Positions 37,346 to 43,847 of a stretch of 43,847 bases of DNA are shown here, piece after piece (position 1 is the first letter of the stretch; every line of letters begins with the position of its first letter). The stretch is taken from assembly GCA_001917585.1 (NCBI GenBank), contig MNEG01000130.1:1-43847 (forward strand). Reading direction: 5' to 3'. Both the position numbers and the translations under genes were made by a program. The notes under the pieces were generated by a model. It was given only the letters and a program-made list of their open reading frames with translations, did not search any database and had not been told where the DNA came from. This DNA is from Candidatus Rokubacteria bacterium 13_1_40CM_68_15. Lineage in GTDB: Bacteria; Methylomirabilota; Methylomirabilia; Rokubacteriales; CSP1-6.

Positions 37346-38155
37346 ATGTACGAAACGTACTGGGGCCTCAAGGAGCAACCGTTCGACAACTCGCCGAACC
37401 CGAAGTTCTTCTATCTGTCGCCCGAGCACGAGGAGGCCCTCGTCCGTCTCATGTACGCCGTTCGCCAGCGCAAGGGCTGCGCGCTGCTGACCGGCGAGTA
37501 CGGATGCGGCAAGACGACGCTCTCGCGCGCGCTCATCCAGCGGGTGGAAGCCGAGCGATACGAGATCGCGCTGCTGACCAATCCGAGCTGGACGGCGGCG
37601 AGCGACTTTCTGCGGGAGGTGCTCTATCAGCTCGGCATCGAGTCGCAGGGCACGACGAAGACCGACCTCCTGCATCAGCTCAACGACGTTTTCTATCGCA
37701 ACTTCCAGGCCGGGCGCGACACCGTCATCATCGTGGACGAAGCACAGCTCATCGACGACGACGCCATCTTCGAGGACCTGCGTCTGCTCCTGAACTTCCA
37801 GACCGACGACCGGTTCCTCGTGACGCTGTTGCTGATCGGCTCGCCCGAGCTGGCCGCGAAGGTCCGGCGGCTCAAGCACCTCGACCAGCGGATCGCCATC
37901 CGCTATCACCTCAACACGCTCGACGACGCCCACACCTCCGCCTACATCGCCCACCGCCTGCAGATGGCCGGTCAGTCGAAGCGAATCTTCACCGAGGCCG
38001 CGGTGAAGCTCACCTTCGACTTCACGCGGGGCACGCCGCGCGAGATCAACAACATCTGCGACATCTCCCTGCTCGTCGGCTACGCCAAGAAGGCCCAGGC
38101 CATCGACGAACGGATTATCGCCGAGGTGATCAAGGACAAGGTGGGCACGGGGTGA
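37346..38155 (+). CDS. ExeA-like AAA ATPase
   Basis: MYETYWGLKEQPFDNSPNPKFFYLSPEHEEAL...LTGEYGCGKTTLSR (Walker A)...VIIVDEAQLI (Walker B). Confidence 0.92.
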   Translation: MYETYWGLKEQPFDNSPNPKFFYLSPEHEEALVRLMYAVRQRKGCALLTGEYGCGKTTLSRALIQRVEAERYEIALLTNPSWTAASDFLREVLYQLGIESQGTTKTDLLHQLNDVFYRNFQAGRDTVIIVDEAQLIDDDAIFEDLRLLLNFQTDDRFLVTLLLIGSPELAAKVRRLKHLDQRIAIRYHLNTLDDAHTSAYIAHRLQMAGQSKRIFTEAAVKLTFDFTRGTPREINNICDISLLVGYAKKAQAIDERIIAEVIKDKVGTG

Positions 38156-39264
38156 TGGTGCGCATGAGCGACCTGGTCCGCGGCGCCAAGCCACCGGCGC
38201 CGGCACCGGCACCGGCCGCGGCGGCGCCCGCACCTTCGCCCGCCCCCCGCGCGCCGTCGACGCCGGCCGCCGAAGAGACTGCGCCGCCGGAGTCGCCCGC
38301 GCCCGTCCGTCTGGCACCGCGGGCCATCGTTCGTCCAGTGGCGGCGCACGTGGAAGCGCCGGCGACCTCGGCCGAGACGCCGACCGACGCGATCGCCCTC
38401 TTCGACGAGTTGCAGAGCGTGCTGGAGGCGGTGCGCGACCGCACGCGCGCGTCCCAGCCCCCGTCGTGGGAGGCGCTGACTCACCTCGTCGGTCGCGTGG
38501 TGGATTCGCTGGCCGCCTCCGGGGAGCTCTTCTGGGCGGCCAACGCGCCGACCGTGCCGGCCGGCCACGACTATCTCGCGTTTCACCAGGCGTGCGTCGC
38601 CGTCCTGGCTGTCCGCCTCGGCGCCAACATCGGATATGACCGGCCGCATCTCGTCGAGCTGGGCCTCGCCGGTTGCCTGATCGACGTGGGACTGTGGCAG
38701 GTCCCCGCGGAAAGGTTGCGCCGGCTCGACACGTTGAGTGGCGACGAGCTGGCTCAATATCGCGCGCATCCCCGGCTCGGCGCGGAGATCGTCCGCGGCT
38801 CGGCGCCGCCCTTCGAGGGGCTGGTGGACGCGGTGCTGCAACACCACGAGCGCGAGCAGGGACAGGGCTTCCCCCAGGGACTGCCGGGAGCGAGCGTGCA
38901 TCCGCACGCGAAGATCCTGGGCCTCGTCGACACCTACACGGGGCTGACGGCGCCGCCCTCGTTGCGCCCAGGACTGCGGCCGCACGAGGCCCTGCGCGAG
39001 ATCGTGCGCTCGAAGAACGAATCGTTTCCGACGGCGCTCATCAAGGCGCTGCTCAGCGAGATCTCGGTCTTCCCGCCCGGCACGGTCGTGCGGCTGAACA
39101 CCGGCGAAGTCGGACGGGTGATCGCGGTGAACCGAAATCATCCTCTGCGTCCGCGGGTCGAGGTGTACGATGCCAAAGGGCAGCGCCTGGCGACACCCAA
39201 GATGATCGATCTCTCGGAGGCGCCGTTCCTGTACATCACCGGTCCCGTCTCGGAGGTGCGATGA
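38155..39264 (+). CDS. degenerate HD-GYP domain protein with Pro/Ala-rich N-term
   Basis: AGCLIDVGLWQVPAERL...LSGDELAQYRAHPRLGAEIV...VLQHHEREQGQGFPQGLPGASVHPHAKILGLVDTYTGLTAPPSLRPGL; TGATG overlap with ATPase. Confidence 0.8.
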   Translation: MVRMSDLVRGAKPPAPAPAPAAAAPAPSPAPRAPSTPAAEETAPPESPAPVRLAPRAIVRPVAAHVEAPATSAETPTDAIALFDELQSVLEAVRDRTRASQPPSWEALTHLVGRVVDSLAASGELFWAANAPTVPAGHDYLAFHQACVAVLAVRLGANIGYDRPHLVELGLAGCLIDVGLWQVPAERLRRLDTLSGDELAQYRAHPRLGAEIVRGSAPPFEGLVDAVLQHHEREQGQGFPQGLPGASVHPHAKILGLVDTYTGLTAPPSLRPGLRPHEALREIVRSKNESFPTALIKALLSEISVFPPGTVVRLNTGEVGRVIAVNRNHPLRPRVEVYDAKGQRLATPKMIDLSEAPFLYITGPVSEVR

Positions 39265-39283
39265 GGCTGGGGGCGGCCCGGTA

Positions 39284-42200
39284 ATGGCGCAGTACGAGAT
39301 GAACCTGCGGGACTACTGGCTGATCATCCGCCGCCGCCGGTTCATCATCCTCACCTCCACCATTCTCGTCGCGCTCTTTAGCTTCTGGATCGCCCGTCAG
39401 AAAGTTCCGCTGTACGAGGCGACGGCCGCGGTCAAGTTCGAGCAGTCGACGGCGCTGTCCGGTCTGCTCGTCGAGGTGCTCTCCTACAACAGCGCCGATT
39501 CCATCGAGACGCAGGCGACCCTTCTCAAGAGCTACCCCATCCTCGAAGAGGTCGCCCGGCGCCTCGGCCGGCTGCCCGAGACGGCGCGCGGCGAGGCCGT
39601 GCAGGAGTCCAAGTCGTACATGGCCGCCCTCGACTCGATCGGCGGCAAGATCCGCACGAGCCGCGTGCCCAGTACCAGCATCCTCGAGGTGATTGCGACG
39701 TCTACCAATTCCCGCGAGGCGCGGGACCTCGCCAACACGGTGGCGGAGGCCTACCGCGACTACAACCGCTCCGTGCGCAACGGGCGCATCACCGAGGCAC
39801 GCAAGTTCATCGAGGCCCAGCTGAAGGAAGTCGAAGGCCGGGTGCGGCGTGCCGAGGAAGAGGTATGGGCCTTCCGCGAGGCCAACCGCATCATCTCCCC
39901 GGGCGCCGAGTCATCGGTCCTCCTGTCGCTCTTCACGCAGCTGCGCAGCGACATCGAGAAGACCCGCCAGCAGCGCACCGAGCTCGAGATGACCCAGGGC
40001 CGCCTCGCGCGCAACGACGGCGCCAGCGTCGCCGAGCGCGTCTTCGTGGACAGCGCCAACCCGGCGCTGCAGCGGTTGCAGGCGACGCAGGTCGAGCTGC
40101 TGCTCGAGCGCAACAATCTCGCGCTGGAAGTCACCGATCGCCACCCCCGCCTGCAGGCGCTCGACGACCGGCTGCGCGAGGTGCGCAGCGAGATGCGGCG
40201 CGAGGTCAACGCCCAGGTCAACCTGCTGCGCAGCCGCGAGGAGATCCTCAACCGCCAGATGGGCGAGCTCCTCCAGAAGAATCGCGAGGTGCCGTCCATC
40301 GAGCTGGGGTTGCAGCGGCTGCAGCGCGACGCCAAGGTCAACGACGACCTCCTCACGCTGCTCAAGACGAAGCACCAGGAAGCCCTGATCAAGGAGTCGG
40401 AGGGCATCGAGGAGGTCAGCATCGTCCGGCCGGCTACCGAGCCGGGCGCGCCCGTCGGCGGCGAGACGTTCAACACCGTGGTGGTCGGGGGGCTGGTCGG
40501 TCTGATGCTCGGTCTCGTGCTGGCCTTCGTGCAGGAGACGCTCGACACCTCCATCGGGACCATCGAGGACGTCGAGACGTATCTGCAGGTGCCGGTGCTC
40601 GGCATCGTCCCCCACATCGACGCCCGCGAGACGGTGCAGCGCCTGATCGAGCGGCGACCGGCGCTGGCCGACATGGAGCCCGAAGCGCTCCAGAGCCACG
40701 CGCTGCTCATCACGCACTTCGATCCCAAGTCTCCGGTGGCCGAGGCGTATCGCACGCTGCGCACGAACATCCAGTTCATGCGCATAGAGCGCCAGGGCAA
40801 GGTGCTCGTCGTGACGAGCCCCACGCTGCAGGAAGGCAAGACGACGACCATCGTGAACCTCGCGCTCACGATGGCGCAGAACGGTCAGCGCACGCTGCTC
40901 ATCGGCGCCAACCTCCGGCGTCCGAGCATCCACCGGTTCTTCGGGATCGAGCGCGAGCCCGGGCTGGCCGACGTTCTCGTCAGTAACGCGCGCTGGCGTG
41001 ACTGCATCCGCACCGTCGCCGACATCCTGATGGGCCGGTTCGAGATGGAAGACATCATGGCGTCGCCGGGCCTCGACAACCTGCACATCCTCGAGTCCGG
41101 TCCCATCCCGGCCAACCCGTCGGAGCTGCTGTCGACGCCCGCCATGGCCCAGTTCCTCAGTGAGGTGCGCGAGGAGTACGACGTCGTCCTCATCGACACG
41201 CCGCCCGTGCTGCCCGTCACCGACTCCGCGATCGTCGCCGCCCAGGTCGACGGCGTGATCCTCGTCTACCAGGCGGGCAAGGTCGGCCGCCTCGTGCTCA
41301 AGCGGGCCAAGGCGCACCTGGAATCGGCCCGCGCGAAGGTGTGGGGCGTCGTCCTCAACGACGTGCAGACCGAGATCGCCGGCTACGCCTACACGCACTA
41401 CTACACCCACTATTACGGCGAGGAGACGCCGGGCGACACGACGCCCAGCCGCCTCGAGCGTGTCTGGAATACCGTGCGGAGCCGCTTCCGCGGTGACAAT
41501 CGCTCGTCCACCGGGCCCACCGTGCCGATGGATCAGGTCGTCGACACCATCGACGCGCCGGTGGCGACCGAGCCGAGAAGCCGCCGCAAGTACCGCAACG
41601 TCATCGGCGGCGTCATTCTGCTGATTGCCCTCGCCGCCTTGATGTCGGTGCTGGCGTGGAAGGCCGGATGGTTCGGTGCGAGCCTGCAGCCGCGGGAGAT
41701 TCTCCGCAAGAAGCTCGACGCGCCGGCGGAGGTGGCGCCCGTCCGCGAGGCGACGGCCGCTCCGGCGGCGCCGACAGAACCGTCGCCCCCGCCCGTTCTC
41801 CCGGTCCCCGAGACATCGACGTCCCCGGCCTCGGCGCTCCCCGTGATGAGCGCGCCGGCACCCGCGATGTCCGCCCCGACGGTGACCACGCCGCCGAGCG
41901 CGGTCAAGTCGCTCAAGTCCAGCGCTACGGTGCCCACGCCAGCCGCGCCGCGTGCGGTGACGGCGACGCCGCCCGGCGAACGCTTCGCCGTCGAGTTCGG
42001 GCCGTTCCCCACGGCGGGCGAAGCCGAGAGCGTCGAGCGTCAGCTCATCCAGGCCGGTCATCAGACCGTCCGCTTCCGCCAGCAGACGGGCGGCGCGCTG
42101 TACGGGGTGCTGATCGAGCGCGTGCCCACGGCCCGCGACGCGCAGCAGATCGTCACCGCGCTGCGGGAGCAGGGTCTTCCCGAAGGCATGATCCTCGGTG

Positions 42201-42433
42201 GCGGCGAGCCGCTGACGGTGCGGATCGGTGATCCGCTGCCGTTGCACGGCGCCGTCCAGCTCGCCGAGCGTGTGCGCGGGCGGGGACATCAGGTCCGCGT
42301 CGCCGTGCAGGCCGGCGAGGCTGTCACGTTCGTCATCCGCCATGGCAACTTCGCCGCGCGGTCCGAGGCGGAGGAGAAGGCGGAGGAGTTGAGCCGACTG
42401 GGCCTACCGAACCGCGTCGTGCGGGTACGGTAG
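39284..42433 (+). CDS. Wzz chain-length determinant / BY-kinase / Tyr cluster / TM / SPOR-like fusion
   Basis: Wzz N-term with two TMs; kinase TSPTLQEGKTTTIVNLA, LLIGANLRRP, VVLIDTPPVLPVTDS; YAYTHYYTHYYG; third TM VIGGVILLIALAALMSVLAW; two SPOR-like C-terminal segments. Confidence 0.88.
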   Translation: MAQYEMNLRDYWLIIRRRRFIILTSTILVALFSFWIARQKVPLYEATAAVKFEQSTALSGLLVEVLSYNSADSIETQATLLKSYPILEEVARRLGRLPETARGEAVQESKSYMAALDSIGGKIRTSRVPSTSILEVIATSTNSREARDLANTVAEAYRDYNRSVRNGRITEARKFIEAQLKEVEGRVRRAEEEVWAFREANRIISPGAESSVLLSLFTQLRSDIEKTRQQRTELEMTQGRLARNDGASVAERVFVDSANPALQRLQATQVELLLERNNLALEVTDRHPRLQALDDRLREVRSEMRREVNAQVNLLRSREEILNRQMGELLQKNREVPSIELGLQRLQRDAKVNDDLLTLLKTKHQEALIKESEGIEEVSIVRPATEPGAPVGGETFNTVVVGGLVGLMLGLVLAFVQETLDTSIGTIEDVETYLQVPVLGIVPHIDARETVQRLIERRPALADMEPEALQSHALLITHFDPKSPVAEAYRTLRTNIQFMRIERQGKVLVVTSPTLQEGKTTTIVNLALTMAQNGQRTLLIGANLRRPSIHRFFGIEREPGLADVLVSNARWRDCIRTVADILMGRFEMEDIMASPGLDNLHILESGPIPANPSELLSTPAMAQFLSEVREEYDVVLIDTPPVLPVTDSAIVAAQVDGVILVYQAGKVGRLVLKRAKAHLESARAKVWGVVLNDVQTEIAGYAYTHYYTHYYGEETPGDTTPSRLERVWNTVRSRFRGDNRSSTGPTVPMDQVVDTIDAPVATEPRSRRKYRNVIGGVILLIALAALMSVLAWKAGWFGASLQPREILRKKLDAPAEVAPVREATAAPAAPTEPSPPPVLPVPETSTSPASALPVMSAPAPAMSAPTVTTPPSAVKSLKSSATVPTPAAPRAVTATPPGERFAVEFGPFPTAGEAESVERQLIQAGHQTVRFRQQTGGALYGVLIERVPTARDAQQIVTALREQGLPEGMILGGGEPLTVRIGDPLPLHGAVQLAERVRGRGHQVRVAVQAGEAVTFVIRHGNFAARSEAEEKAEELSRLGLPNRVVRVR

Positions 42434-42455
42434 GGGCGCTTCACCACTTTCGACA

Positions 42456-43847
42456 ATGGCCAATCCGCTCCTGCGCGTCATCGTCTTGGGCGTGCTCCTG
42501 GTGGTGGCCACGTTCCTGGTCTCACAGGGGATCACGGTCACCCGTTTCGAGTACGCCATCGGCGCGGCCTGCGTGCTGGCCGTGTTCATGTTCGTCTTCA
42601 TCAAGACCGAGGCTGGGCTCTATCTGGTGCTCTTCTCGATGCTGCTGTCTCCCGAGTTTGCGCTGGGCGGCGGCGGGCTGGCCGAGCGGCGCACCGTCGT
42701 CGTGCGCCTCGAAGACCTCCTGCTCATCGCGATCGGGTTGAGCTGGTTCGCGAAGACCGCCGTGAACAAGGAGATCGGCCTCGTCGTCAAGACCCCGCTC
42801 AATCTGTGGATCCTCTTCTATGTCCTCAGCGCGTTCCTGTCGACCGCCCTCGGCTACCTTCAGAACACGGTCAAGAGCGCCATCGGCTTCATGTACGTGC
42901 TCAAGTACGTCGAATACTTCGTCGTCTACTACATGACCGTCAACCACGTCCGCGACCGCGCGCAGGCCCGGCGCCTGATCATGGCGGCGTTCGTGACCGC
43001 GGCGATCGTGAGCGTCATCGGCGCCGCCCAGATCCCGAGCGGCCAGCGGGTGTCGGCGCCCTTCGAGGGTGAGGCGGGCGAGCCGAACACGTTCGGCGGC
43101 TATCTGTTGCTGATGATGGCCATCGCCGCCGGCATCGGTCTGGAGACGAACCGTCTGAAGCTTCGCGCGTGGGCGGCTGCTCTGGTCGGGCTCATGGCGG
43201 TTCCCTTCGTTTTCACGCTCTCGCGGGCGTCGTATCTGGCGCTGTTGCCGGCGATCGGCACCCTGGCCCTGCTGTCGAGCCGTCGGAAGCTGATGGTCGG
43301 TGCCCTGGCCCTGCTGGTGCTCGTGTCGCCGGTCGTCATCACGACGGCCGTGCCGGAGCCCGTCAAGAAGCGCATCCTTTATACATTCCAGCCCGAGCGT
43401 GGCCAGGCCACGGTGCGGTTCGGCCAGATCGCGTTCGACCCGTCCACGTCCGAGCGCCTGCTCTCGATGCAGGAGGCGTTCGCGGCGTGGACCAGGCGTC
43501 CGCTGTTCGGTTACGGTGTCACCGGCTTTCGGTTCATCGACGCGCAATACTCACGCACGCTCGTCGAGACCGGCGTGGTCGGGTTGGCGGTGTTCCTCGC
43601 GCTGCTGTGGGCGGTGTTCCGGGTCGGGGTCGCCTCAGCGCGGCGCCTCGATGACCCGGAAGACCGGGGCGTGGCGTTCGGTTTCGTGGCCGCCACGGTC
43701 GGGCTTCTCGTGCATTCGATCGGGTCCAACTCGTTCATCATCATCCGCATCATGGAACCGTTCTGGTTCTTCGCCGGGATCGTCGCCATTCTTCCCACGC
43801 TGCCGAAGGAGGCGGAGGCTCCGGCGCCGCGTCCGGTCCGCGCGTTC
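42456..43847 (+). CDS. O-antigen ligase/polymerase (Wzy_C)-like membrane protein, 3' truncated by window end
   Basis: Manual translation from ATG 42456: 464 codons without stop; MANPLLRVIVLGVLLVVATFLV...FTLSRASYLALLPAIGTLALL...GYGVTGFRFIDAQYSRTLVETGVVGLAVFLALLW. Confidence 0.85.
   Translation, partial: MANPLLRVIVLGVLLVVATFLVSQGITVTRFEYAIGAACVLAVFMFVFIKTEAGLYLVLFSMLLSPEFALGGGGLAERRTVVVRLEDLLLIAIGLSWFAKTAVNKEIGLVVKTPLNLWILFYVLSAFLSTALGYLQNTVKSAIGFMYVLKYVEYFVVYYMTVNHVRDRAQARRLIMAAFVTAAIVSVIGAAQIPSGQRVSAPFEGEAGEPNTFGGYLLLMMAIAAGIGLETNRLKLRAWAAALVGLMAVPFVFTLSRASYLALLPAIGTLALLSSRRKLMVGALALLVLVSPVVITTAVPEPVKKRILYTFQPERGQATVRFGQIAFDPSTSERLLSMQEAFAAWTRRPLFGYGVTGFRFIDAQYSRTLVETGVVGLAVFLALLWAVFRVGVASARRLDDPEDRGVAFGFVAATVGLLVHSIGSNSFIIIRIMEPFWFFAGIVAILPTLPKEAEAPAPRPVRAF

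Noticed and set aside
39911-42343. 810-aa minus-strand ORF
   Set aside because: Antisense shadow of the Wzz/kinase gene; low-complexity Asp/His/Arg/Leu-rich composition typical of the complement of high-GC coding DNA
1-43847. CRISPR arrays, prophage or toxin-antitoxin systems
   Set aside because: No regularly spaced repeats, phage structural genes or recognisable TA pairs were found

Overview
This 43.8-kb high-GC bacterial window has gene content reminiscent of Candidatus Rokubacteria/Methylomirabilota. That placement is inference only. Main blocks: (1) 0-5.8 kb, an orphan signalling cluster of four single-domain receivers arranged as two paralogous pairs, a broken OmpR/PhoB-type regulator, a cNMP-binding protein and a FecR-domain protein, with no histidine kinase. 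(2) 6-11.4 kb, an ABC_sub_bind protein, an IS5-type transposase remnant, secreted proteins and small Zn-ribbon ORFs. (3) 11.4-15.3 kb, a tightly coupled operon LLM - alpha/beta hydrolase - SDR - LLM, whose hydrolase lacks the Ser nucleophile. (4) 15.4-29 kb, a SWIB-like microprotein with a clear terminator, a HAD gene with an internal deletion, a PBP/D,D-carboxypeptidase, HU, a PCP_red-domain protein, a REC-TM-antisigma-like-CxxCH fusion, tRNA-Thr(CGT), DUF1059, duplicated DUF6328, DUF2127, DUF1614, a 2OG-Fe(II) oxygenase and a methyltransferase. (5) 29-35.6 kb, a large TPR protein, a solo GvpL/F-like protein, a frameshifted methyltransferase, a cytidylate kinase-like/BON fusion and a DegP-like protease. 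(6) 35.6 kb to the end, an exopolysaccharide export locus: SLBB exporter, ExeA-like ATPase, degenerate HD-GYP, a Wzz/BY-kinase/TM/SPOR-like fusion and a Wzy-like polymerase cut by the window edge. The strongest novelty candidates are the 1049-aa Wzz-kinase-SPOR fusion with a non-canonical Walker A' motif, the REC-antisigma-CxxCH fusion, the nucleophile-less hydrolase in the LLM operon, and several dyad/operator structures. All calls come from reading the sequence; no database searches were run.
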